This document shows, in pieces, positions 36,028 to 43,950 of a DNA stretch of 64,000 nt. Location of the stretch: NCBI RefSeq assembly GCF_007860015.1, contig NZ_SJPS01000013.1:1-64000 (forward strand), given 5' to 3'. This DNA comes from Bythopirellula polymerisocia. GTDB taxonomy: Bacteria; Planctomycetota; Planctomycetia; Pirellulales; Lacipirellulaceae. The first letter of the stretch is position 1. Each line of letters opens with the position of its first letter. The position numbers and the translations under genes were made by a program. The notes below the pieces were generated by a model. That model had not been told where the DNA came from. It saw nothing but the letters and a program-made list of their open reading frames with translations, and made no database searches.

Positions 36028-37992
36028 GTGAGCAGACGCATTGCGCATAAAGTCTTGCTGGTCGGATGGGAAGCGGCAGACTGGCAGATGCTCCGCCCAC
36101 TGGTTGATGGCGGATTGATGCCGGCGCTAGCCAAACTGATCGCAGACGGCGCCAGCGGGAATCTGGCAACGATTCAGCCAGCCTTGTCCCCGATGCTCTG
36201 GACTTCTATCGCCACAGGCAAGCGAGCGGATAAGCACGGGATCTGTGGTCTCGTGGAACCCACAGCAGACCACACGGGTCTCAGACCGGCTTCAAGTACG
36301 AGTCGTTCCTGCAAAGCAGTCTGGAACATCCTGTGTCAGGTTGGCATGACCTCCCGAGTTGTGGGCTGGCCTTCCAGCCACCCTGCCGAACCGATTCGCG
36401 GCACCGTTGTTTCAGATCGCTTTGTCAATTCTCTACGGGACGCAAATGAAGAATTGTCGTTTGCTCCACAGACGTTTCATCCTTCTTCGCTTGAGCAAGA
36501 GATTGGCCCGCTGTGCGTTCGCCCGTCAGACGTTCAGATGGATGCGATTCTTCCGTTCGTTCCCCAACTCGAACAGATCGAATGGAAAAATGACCAGCGA
36601 ATTCACGATCTCGTTCGCCTAATGGCTCGCACATCCTCGGTACATGCGGCCGCCTGCCACCAAATCGTCCAGCAACACTGGGACTTTCAGGCAGTCTATT
36701 ACTCTGCGATCGAAGACTTTTCCAGGTGCTTTGGTCCCTTCTTCGAGAAGCACTCGGATGCTGATCCGCCGGGGGATGCAATCGACAGGAACATACTAGT
36801 CGGTTGTTACCAATTCCTTGATATGATGTTAGAAGCACTTTTGTCATTTGCTGGCACCGATACAACGGTTCTGCTTGTAAGTGACCACGGTTCGCCGCGG
36901 GGAATTCATCAATCGGGCTTTGTTTCCTCACAGTCACACGACCTACCCCAGTACGGCTTTGGGATCGCTTGTGCAAAAGGGCCGGGAATTCTTCGTGGCA
37001 CCCAGCTTACTGGTGCGACGGTCTTGGATGTAACACCGACAATTCTGACAATGCTTGGCATGGCCGTTGGAAATGACATGGATGGACGTCCCTGGCACGA
37101 GATATTTGCAGAACAGGTTCCATCCAAACGCATCAAAACGTGGGAATCGGAACAGAGTAGCGCTGGCCAGCCTATCGAAAATGTTGCTTCTAACCCTCGT
37201 GACAATGCCGACGCTTTACAACTCCTGAGTGACATGGGACATAATTATGCCCCGAGTGGTGACTTGCAGCAGATCGCTACCAGGGTGTCCAAGAACAATC
37301 GGATTTATCTTGCGATAGCGCTCACCGACAGCAATCGCGTACCACAAGCCATCGAGCATTGGAATTCTCTCGTCACCGACTACCCTGGAGAATCCAGCCA
37401 TGCGATTCAACTGGCGTCGTGCTACCAGCGTGTCGATTGCTGGCCTGAATGCAAGGACACACTGGCACATATCCCGGAAGAAGCCCGGCAGTTACCCGAG
37501 GTTCAGTTTATGTTGGCAAAAATTGCATTGCAGGAAGGCGAAACCGGGGAGGCTCTACGCATCGCCTGTGAGTTGGCGGAGCAAGCATCGGAAAATCTTC
37601 ACTTTCTGAACCGGGTTGGCGCCCTGTTTTTGCAGGCAAGTGCCTGGGAGGAAGCGGAGTCAGTATTTCAGAATTCCCTGGCTGCAAGTAAGACCAATCC
37701 GATAGCCCATGACGGCCTGGCACAAGTGTATCTTGAGCTTGATCAGCTCAAAACTGCGGTGAAACATGCGAGAAGTGCTGTGGAATTGATCCATCACTTT
37801 CCTGCAGCCCACTTCCACCTTGGCGCGGCGCTGCACTACGCCGGTCACGCCGAGGAAGCTATCGCCGCCTTTGAAACCTGTCTCTCCATGGGCTATGAGC
37901 TAGAAGAAACACACAGTCGCCTTGCCGGTTTGTATCTACTCCGGGACCCGGCCAAGGCCAAACATCACCGGGATTTGGCAAACCTGTCCTGA
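36028..37992 (+). CDS. Phosphodiesterase-like TPR protein, ligand-poor paralogue
   Basis: A 654-residue paralogue of 28553-30544, with a GTG start and the same domain order. The fold markers are kept (SPMLWTSIATGKRADKHGIC, VSDHG, AKGPGI, DVTPTILTMLG). However, expected metal ligands are changed: D15 to E (LLVGWEAADW), D228 to E (AIED) and H232 to R (FSRCF). It is therefore likely catalytically weak or inactive, or uses different metals. The C-terminal TPR half is intact, which suggests a scaffolding or regulatory role. Module context: PEP-CTERM gene before it, DUF1559 and lipoprotein genes after. Confidence 0.85.
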   Translation: MSRRIAHKVLLVGWEAADWQMLRPLVDGGLMPALAKLIADGASGNLATIQPALSPMLWTSIATGKRADKHGICGLVEPTADHTGLRPASSTSRSCKAVWNILCQVGMTSRVVGWPSSHPAEPIRGTVVSDRFVNSLRDANEELSFAPQTFHPSSLEQEIGPLCVRPSDVQMDAILPFVPQLEQIEWKNDQRIHDLVRLMARTSSVHAAACHQIVQQHWDFQAVYYSAIEDFSRCFGPFFEKHSDADPPGDAIDRNILVGCYQFLDMMLEALLSFAGTDTTVLLVSDHGSPRGIHQSGFVSSQSHDLPQYGFGIACAKGPGILRGTQLTGATVLDVTPTILTMLGMAVGNDMDGRPWHEIFAEQVPSKRIKTWESEQSSAGQPIENVASNPRDNADALQLLSDMGHNYAPSGDLQQIATRVSKNNRIYLAIALTDSNRVPQAIEHWNSLVTDYPGESSHAIQLASCYQRVDCWPECKDTLAHIPEEARQLPEVQFMLAKIALQEGETGEALRIACELAEQASENLHFLNRVGALFLQASAWEEAESVFQNSLAASKTNPIAHDGLAQVYLELDQLKTAVKHARSAVELIHHFPAAHFHLGAALHYAGHAEEAIAAFETCLSMGYELEETHSRLAGLYLLRDPAKAKHHRDLANLS

Positions 37993-38407
37993 AGGGATTC
38001 ATGACCTGATCGACACGATTACGGTTACGAAGGAAGCTGCCTGCTGTTGGGGCATACAGGATACATCGTTCCGCCAGTTTGCGGACATTTCATATCTCTG
38101 GCCCTACAGTTAACAGTTATCAACGGCTTGACATTATCAGTCCACATACTTAGGATGCGCGGTGCTTCATGACTATGCTCTGCCTCATTCAGATTGAGCG
38201 AGCATCCCGCACCAGAATCCGTGGACACTGAAGAGCGTGCGTTGTTGTATGCATTGTCGTTGGCGTGAATTGCCTTCGCAGTGCGTGGGAGATGCAACAT
38301 GCACGCAACGTCGTCAATCGGCTACCGAAAATATGACGGCTCCTGCGATTGCCACTTCCATGTGGCGTCAGCAATCGTGCCCAATCATTTGCATAGGACT
38401 AAAACTC
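37993..38407. other. Gene-free intergenic region
   Basis: No supported gene. The frame of the following DUF1559 gene is open upstream to 38237, but that part has no protein-like signature. No clear terminator or promoter was identified. Confidence 0.45.
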
Positions 38408-39466
38408 ATGAATGGGTACACGGACAAGAAGAAAATCCGACAACTAGCAGGTGGTTTCACACTTGTAGAGCTCTTGGTGGTAATCGCGATCATCGGAGTC
38501 CTAGTTGCCTTGCTGCTCCCCGCAGTACAGGCCGCCCGCGAGTCGGCTCGCCGGACCCAGTGCCAGAGTAATCTTCGACAGTTGGCCTTGGCGGTTCTGA
38601 ATTACGAATCAAACCGCAAGATCCTCCCCATAGGGATGGAGTTCGAAGAAGGTGAAGAACCGTCGCAGACGAATAAGATCGGCAAGAACTGGCTGATCTC
38701 CATTCTGCCACAGATGGAACAACAGGGACTCTACGATTCCTTTGACTTCTCCGAATATATTTCAGCAGATCAAAACAAACTGGCACGCGGGACACAGATC
38801 GCATCAATGCTCTGCCCGGCGGATCCGTTTAGTAGTGAAACTCTTAGCGATACATCGACTCCCAGACGCCCCATGGGGACCAACTGGGCACGGGGCAATT
38901 ATGCGGCCAATGTAGGGAATGGACCAATCATTGGATCTAAGGATCGTGAAAATGCAATCTGGGGCGAAGAGTCCTTAGGATGGCAGAACCCGAGGATACG
39001 AGGAGTGATTGGGCCCAACGTTTCTGCGAAGCTTGGCCAGATCACCGACGGAACGAGCAATACGATCATGCTGGGAGAAGTCCGATCCGGAGTTAGTCAA
39101 TCAGACCGACGCGGTGTCTGGGCCTTGGGAGGAGCAGGTTCAAGCCTGATTGTCTGGTATGGCTCTACGGGGGATGCCAACGGGCCCAACGTGTGCAATG
39201 TAAACGCAGACGACATCATGGGCTGCAGTCCGGCCGATGCAGAAATCATGCAAACTGAATGCATGCCCTGCTGGGTCGGAGGATTCGGTGCCCAGGCAAC
39301 CACCCGAAGCCTGCATTTTGGAGGTGTTTTGATGGCCTTTGCCGATGGAAGTGTCCACTGGATCAACGACACAATCGAAACCAGCGGGCCCTATGGGGAC
39401 TGGGGAACGGTTTGGGACAAGCTGATCGCCAGTATAGATGGAGAAGTCGTCGGTGATGTGAGATGA
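38408..39466 (+). CDS. DUF1559 prepilin-like protein, module 2
   Basis: About 352 residues from the ATG at 38408 (MNGYTDKKKIRQLAGGFTLV), which gives the normal short leader before the cleavage site. The prepilin helix (FTLVELLVVIAIIGVLVA), AVQAARESARRTQCQSNLRQ and the H-X9-DG motif (HFGGVLMAFADG) are all present. It is equivalent to 33211-34206 in the first module. A lipoprotein gene follows at 39602. Confidence 0.93.
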   Translation: MNGYTDKKKIRQLAGGFTLVELLVVIAIIGVLVALLLPAVQAARESARRTQCQSNLRQLALAVLNYESNRKILPIGMEFEEGEEPSQTNKIGKNWLISILPQMEQQGLYDSFDFSEYISADQNKLARGTQIASMLCPADPFSSETLSDTSTPRRPMGTNWARGNYAANVGNGPIIGSKDRENAIWGEESLGWQNPRIRGVIGPNVSAKLGQITDGTSNTIMLGEVRSGVSQSDRRGVWALGGAGSSLIVWYGSTGDANGPNVCNVNADDIMGCSPADAEIMQTECMPCWVGGFGAQATTRSLHFGGVLMAFADGSVHWINDTIETSGPYGDWGTVWDKLIASIDGEVVGDVR

Positions 39467-39601
39467 TCGCCATTGCGAAACCCTCGCATAGATCCATCCT
39501 AAATTGCTTTAGGATCTTGGAGTCAGATCCATGCGGGAGTAAATTCTGAAGATGTCGATTGAAAGGCACCAATTGATAACCCCGTTTCCTGAGAAAAGTA
39601 T

Positions 39602-40069
39602 ATGCTTCCTATCACAAAATGGCCGCCTGCATTTTCCATGCTTTTTTCCCGTGGGGCGGCAGTGGGGAGTTTTCTTACCTGTTTGCTGCTAGTGGGTTGC
39701 GACAATTCTGGCAGGGTTCAAGTCACTGGAACAGTGGGTTTTAATGATGGAGGTATCCCACAGGGTGAAGTCTCCATGATTCGTTTCGAACCGGCGTCCT
39801 ACGCGAAGACCTCCGATAGCGAGGTACGCAAAGGCGCCTATGGATACATCCAACCTGACGGGTCCTTCCGCATGACAACACTGAAACCGGATGATGGCGT
39901 CTATCCCGGCACCTACAAGGTGTGCTTTACGGTACTGAAGTCCTATCAAAGCGGAGAGCCTTTGATTCCCCGAAAGTATATGTCCAAGAAGACAACTCCG
40001 TTTGAGCAAACAATCAACGAGACGACGCAAGGTCTGCATTTTGAATTGGAAAAACTCCCTGGGAAGTAA
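39602..40069 (+). CDS. Small lipoprotein, module 2
   Basis: A 155-residue protein with a hydrophobic segment and lipobox (SFLTCLLLVGC). A compact beta domain follows (VQVTGTVGFNDGGIPQGEVS, DGVYPGTYKVCFTVL). It matches in kind, size and position the lipoprotein at 34216. The partner is probably the DUF1559 protein encoded 135 bases upstream. The function is unknown. Confidence 0.8.
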   Translation: MLPITKWPPAFSMLFSRGAAVGSFLTCLLLVGCDNSGRVQVTGTVGFNDGGIPQGEVSMIRFEPASYAKTSDSEVRKGAYGYIQPDGSFRMTTLKPDDGVYPGTYKVCFTVLKSYQSGEPLIPRKYMSKKTTPFEQTINETTQGLHFELEKLPGK

Positions 40070-40218
40070 GCCCCCCCAAAAGCGGCCTGTTCATGTCTTG
40101 GCGGCACTTGCCAATCGACTGACCGCTTAACCTCTCATCTTTGCCAGCCCTCCCGGCAACTTCCCCGAGAAGTTTACCACAAGTGACCAATTGGCCTGAA
40201 ACCCTAGGTGGCTGCTTG

Positions 40219-41391
40219 ATGGAAATCTCGCTTTCAATCACCAGCACGGAGGGGGTGCTGGCCATGCTGGTTGGCGTATGTGCGTTCTTCTTCTGGTTGG
40301 AGAAGGCGACGCAGAGCCGGCTGTTTCAGTACCTGCCCCCGCTGATCTTTATCTATCTGACCCCCGTCCTTTTGGCCACCCAAGGAATATTGCCGACGAA
40401 GTCCCCCGTTTACGAAATTATTGGCTTGCTTGTGCTGCCGATGATGTTGGTGCTGTTGTTGCTCAAAGTGAATGTGCGTGGGGCGATTCGCGTGCTGGGC
40501 AGGGGTGTGGGTGTAATGCTCTTTGGCACCCTCGGAGTGATGGTTGGGGCGCCGATCGGGTTCTTAGCCGTCAAACCTTGGCTGGGACCGGACGCCTGGA
40601 AGGCCTTTGGCACTCTCGCGGGAAGCTGGATCGGCGGCACTGGCAATATGGCCGCTGTCAGCCAAATGATCGATGCCAGCGGGACCGATGTCGGGCTCGC
40701 TGTGATCGGTGACTCGGTGATCTATCTGTTCTGGCTCCCCATTCTGCTCGGATCGAAACTCTTTGCCGAACGTTTTGCCGCCTTTACCGGAGTCGATGAG
40801 GATCGGGTCGCCAAGATGACTGCCGCCGCTCGAGCTGAGACTAACTATACGACTGCCCCCACCACCCCTGACATCCTTGGGCTCCTGACGGTTGCGTTAT
40901 TCGCTAGCTGGATTGCGGAATTGGTCGCCCAACGTCTGCCGACTATCGACCCTTACTTGAGTGCATCTGCCTGGAAAATTCTACTCATCACCGCTTTAGG
41001 AATTGGACTGTCGTTCACGCGGCTGAGCAAGATCCCTGGCAGCCACGAACTTGCAATGGCCCTGGTCTATCTGTTCGTCGCGCGGATGGGTGCCCAGACA
41101 AATCTGGCCAATGCAGCAGGTCAAACTCTGCCGTTTCTCGTTGGGGCCACGATCTGGATCTTCATCCACGGAGCCTTCTGCCTGCTGGGGGCCAAGCTGC
41201 TGAGGGTCGATGTCCATACGGCCGCGATCGCCAGTGCGGCAAATATTGGGGGTGCTGCTTCGGCATCGATCGTGGCCACGCACCATCAAGAGAGTCTGGT
41301 TCCGGCCAGCATTCTGATGGCCCTGATAGGATACGCCATCGGCAACTTTGCCGGCTATGCGACCGCTCTGCTCTGCTTGCTCGTGTCCTAG
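40219..41391 (+). CDS. DUF819 family membrane protein
   Basis: About 390 residues from the ATG at 40219 (MEISLSITSTEGVLAMLVGV), which has AGGTGG upstream. There are about ten membrane segments in two inverted halves, with the family features GTLAGSWIGGTGNMAAVSQ and AANIGGAASASIVATHH. DUF819 members are bacterial integral membrane proteins, related in architecture to anion/organic acid transporters. The substrate is not known. The gene stands alone. Confidence 0.85.
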   Translation: MEISLSITSTEGVLAMLVGVCAFFFWLEKATQSRLFQYLPPLIFIYLTPVLLATQGILPTKSPVYEIIGLLVLPMMLVLLLLKVNVRGAIRVLGRGVGVMLFGTLGVMVGAPIGFLAVKPWLGPDAWKAFGTLAGSWIGGTGNMAAVSQMIDASGTDVGLAVIGDSVIYLFWLPILLGSKLFAERFAAFTGVDEDRVAKMTAAARAETNYTTAPTTPDILGLLTVALFASWIAELVAQRLPTIDPYLSASAWKILLITALGIGLSFTRLSKIPGSHELAMALVYLFVARMGAQTNLANAAGQTLPFLVGATIWIFIHGAFCLLGAKLLRVDVHTAAIASAANIGGAASASIVATHHQESLVPASILMALIGYAIGNFAGYATALLCLLVS

Positions 41392-41777
41392 TCGGTCTTA
41401 CCAGTCCGTCAACACTCCCAGTGAATGTTAGAGGCGTGAACCTGGGGGTGAGGCTGCGCCCTTTGGTTTGTCGCTGCTGCCTCTCCAGTCTTACGAGCCC
41501 CACAAACCAGGAGCTCTCTAGTTTGAATAGAACAAGTAAAGTGGTAACTTAAAATTGATGTTTCTTCATCACAAACTGGAGGTCGTGGAAGGCCAAGTTG
41601 CAGTGTCGTAGCTAGTCAGGCCAAATTTCGAAAAGTATGACTCGGCAATCTGGCAACGCATTCTCCAAGTCAGCGACGTCGTCCATGCAAACTTGAGTAG
41701 AATGGGGTAACTTCAGCCCGATGACCTAGCTTCCCTTCGTCGAGAGAGCATAATTTGCCTGATCCTTGGAAATCTTC
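41392..41777. other. Gene-free intergenic region
   Basis: No gene, tRNA or strong hairpin seen in this gap of about 385 bases between two plus-strand genes. Confidence 0.45.
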
Positions 41778-42677
41778 ATGCCAACTTGCATAAACGACGA
41801 TGGTGCCCCCGTGTGGGCAAGCTACTGGCTCTGTGCTGCGGGATTTTATAATCTCGTGTGGGGCGCGCTCACGATTGCTTTTCCACATTTGCTGTTTGAT
41901 CTTACCAGCATCGAGCGAGTCAATTATCCTGAGATTTGGCAGTGCGTGGGGATGATCGTTGGGGTCTATGGAATCGGCTATCTGATTGCCGCGGGGAACC
42001 CACGGCGTCACTGGCCAATAGTGCTCGTCGGGTTGCTAGGGAAAATCTTTGGTCCAATCGGATTCCTGGGGGCCTTATGGCGTGGAATATTTCCCCCGCT
42101 CTTTGGACTGACCATCCTGACCAACGATCTCGTGTGGTGGGTTCCGTTTGGCCTGATTCTGTTGGACGCAGCCCGGGCTCACAAGAGCGAGCGGCGACCC
42201 AATGCAGCGAGCCTGAGTCACTTTCGCTGGGAGTCTCGGATCAATGCTTCCCCAGAGCAAGTGTTTCGCTTTCACGAAAGCACCGAAGCATTGCGGAGTT
42301 TGATCCCGCCATGGGAAAAGATGCAGGTGAGCGAGAGTCCTGGCTCTCTCCTTGTTGGCAGTCGGGTGGTGTTGCGAGGGAGCGTCGGACCAATTCCCGT
42401 TAGTTGGGTAGCAATCCACACCGAGTACGAACCACCCCACCTGTTTGCTGATCGGCAAGAGTCAGGGCCGTTCGCTTGGTGGTATCATCGGCATCATATC
42501 CTCGACGATGGAGAGGGAACCTTGCTGCGGGATGAGGTGGAATATCAGGTCCCATTGTGGCCGCTGGGCGACTGGTTAGGGGGATGGTTCGTTCGCCGCA
42601 AGCTGGAACGAATGTTCGACTATCGTCACAAAACAACCCGCAGCCTAGTAGAATCGGGGGTATGGGAATCCAGTTAA
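41778..42677 (+). CDS. Four-TM domain fused to SRPBCC (START-like) domain
   Basis: About 299 residues from the ATG at 41778; an upstream TTG in frame is less likely. The N-terminal half has four membrane helices (ASYWLCAAGFYNLVWGALTI, then IWQCVGMIVGVYGIGYLIAA and further). The C-terminal half is an SRPBCC/Bet v1-like ligand-binding domain (FRWESRINASPEQVFRFHES, LLVGSRVVLRG, DEVEYQVPLWPLGDWLGG). Both domain types are normally separate proteins. It probably binds a lipid or small hydrophobic molecule near the membrane; this is inference. Confidence 0.8.
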   Translation: MPTCINDDGAPVWASYWLCAAGFYNLVWGALTIAFPHLLFDLTSIERVNYPEIWQCVGMIVGVYGIGYLIAAGNPRRHWPIVLVGLLGKIFGPIGFLGALWRGIFPPLFGLTILTNDLVWWVPFGLILLDAARAHKSERRPNAASLSHFRWESRINASPEQVFRFHESTEALRSLIPPWEKMQVSESPGSLLVGSRVVLRGSVGPIPVSWVAIHTEYEPPHLFADRQESGPFAWWYHRHHILDDGEGTLLRDEVEYQVPLWPLGDWLGGWFVRRKLERMFDYRHKTTRSLVESGVWESS

Positions 42678-43028
42678 CCCACGGCCCGGGAAAACTTAAT
42701 GGCAGGGAAAGGACGAACATGGTTGTGATGTTTTTTGATGCATGGTTTGAGGTTGTGTATTGAGCGGTGATTGTATCAGGAGAGAATTCCTTGAGTTCTG
42801 ATGGATACTGACGCCGCCGTTGGTATCTGGATTCACTCCGAACAGATGGTGGACAACCAGAAACGCAAGCGGGTATACTACCCGTTTGCGCTAACCCGTA
42901 TTTCGAATATACCCGAAATCATCGAGAAACAATGCAATTGAATGAGACGCCTTGCACTGTATTCAATGAAGCGATAAAGTGCTTAAATCCCGGAGAAAAC
43001 ACCAAAAAAATCTTGTCGGCAATTGCGT
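42678..43028. other. Intergenic region with palindromes before tRNA remnant
   Basis: There is no gene. It contains a long hairpin at 42864-42890 and TTTCG/CGAAA symmetry just after it. One copy of a 12-base repeat (AATCTTGTCGGC, 43009-43020) recurs in the tRNA remnant at 43055-43066. Confidence 0.5.
42864..42890. repeat. 12-bp stem, 3-base loop hairpin
   Basis: CGCAAGCGGGTA (42864-42875) pairs with TACCCGTTTGCG (42879-42890), with one G-U pair. No T run follows, so it is a poor terminator. It may be a protein-binding palindrome or part of a lost element, given the tRNA fragment 140 bases away. Confidence 0.6.
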
Positions 43029-43070
43029 CTGGGGGTCAAAAGGTCGCAAGTTCGAATCTTGTCGGCCCGA
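43029..43070 (+). pseudogene. tRNA-Pro 3' fragment
   Basis: The 3' half of a tRNA is present: anticodon region TCTGGGGGTC (GGG, hence Pro), variable region, T arm GCAAG-TTCGAAT-CTTGT and acceptor strand CGGCCCG plus A. A T run follows. No matching 5' half (it should start near CGGGCCG) is present upstream. Fragments like this are left where integrating elements recombine into tRNA 3' ends. Confidence 0.6.
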
Positions 43071-43092
43071 CTTTTTTACATTTCTACTCAAG

Positions 43093-43166
43093 CACCCCGA
43101 GCAGGACTCGAACCTGCGACCCTGGGATTAGAAATCCCATGCTCTATCCAGCTGAGCTACCGGGGC
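43093..43166 (-). tRNA. tRNA-Arg (UCU anticodon)
   Basis: The full cloverleaf reads on the minus strand: acceptor GCCCCGG / TCGGGGT with two G-U pairs, D arm AGCTCAGCTGGATAGAGC, anticodon stem TGGGA / TCCCA with loop TTTCTAA (anticodon TCT) and T arm GCAGG-TTCGAGT-CCTGC. The length is 74 nt with discriminator G, and CCA is not encoded. It decodes AGA. Confidence 0.95.
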
Positions 43167-43237
43167 GTATCCCTTATTCTAGCGACATCTACTTTCCACG
43201 AAAGTTAGAACACGACAGAAATCGCTATCGTTTTTTC

Positions 43238-43807
43238 TTATTTCTTGCCATGCGCCTGTCGCAGGGCATCGCGGGCGATTGCGGTAAAACTCACTCCCAA
43301 GAATGCTACCCAGGTTCCCAGGACGGCGCTTGAGACTGTTCCCACAACCCAGCCGGCCCAACCGATGCGGTTGCCGATCGTGACTGCCAAGAGGGTACCA
43401 CCCAGCAAGGCTCCTACTGAAAAGCCCGACAGCAGAAACCAGCGAAAGCCACTCACAATCCGCCCGAAGCCTGCGAGATTGGTTTCTTCTGGGAGTGAAA
43501 GCTTGGCAAGCTCGTACGGCTGGGGAGTAGCGAGCGGGCTATCAGGGGATTGCCGCGGATCTGTGGCCCTCCAGAGCCTTATCTCGTGGGAGGTGTCGCG
43601 CAAGCGAGTACCGATCATGTTGCCCAACACATGGGCCAAAGTAAGCAGTGCTAAAAAGAAGATCACTAACGGCCATGGTCCGTGGGTCAACACCATCAGT
43701 GCGCAGAATAGACTCGCAAGTGTAACGATCAGAAATAGTTTCTTCAGCCCAAACTTGAGCAAATGAGGTTCACGGTGAGTGGAGGGGGGGGTGGGCGGCG
43801 CACTCAT
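43238..43807 (-). CDS. Hypothetical four-TM membrane protein
   Basis: About 189 residues from MSAPPTPPSTHREPHLLKFG; the frame is open a further 17 codons upstream. Two membrane helices lie near the start (LFLIVTLASLFCALMVL, WPLVIFFLALLTLAHVLG), then a soluble linker, then two more (FLLSGFSVGALLGGTLLAVT, GWVVGTVSSAVLGTWVAFLG). No family is recognised. It is transcribed away from the LarA-like gene. Confidence 0.65.
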   Translation of the reverse strand: MSAPPTPPSTHREPHLLKFGLKKLFLIVTLASLFCALMVLTHGPWPLVIFFLALLTLAHVLGNMIGTRLRDTSHEIRLWRATDPRQSPDSPLATPQPYELAKLSLPEETNLAGFGRIVSGFRWFLLSGFSVGALLGGTLLAVTIGNRIGWAGWVVGTVSSAVLGTWVAFLGVSFTAIARDALRQAHGKK

Positions 43808-43950
43808 GTGGCTATTATCCGCAAGGATGTGGCAACAGGCAATATCTTGAGTCACCATCCCCCTCCGCAGGAATTCGAGTATGATAACAGCAACGCCCTT
43901 CGCTCACTATTATTTCCTTAGAATTCAACCCAATCACTACCTGCCTAACG

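Noticed and set aside
43023..43208. Plus-strand frame across the tRNA region
   Set aside because: It overlaps the tRNA-Pro remnant and tRNA-Arg; not coding.
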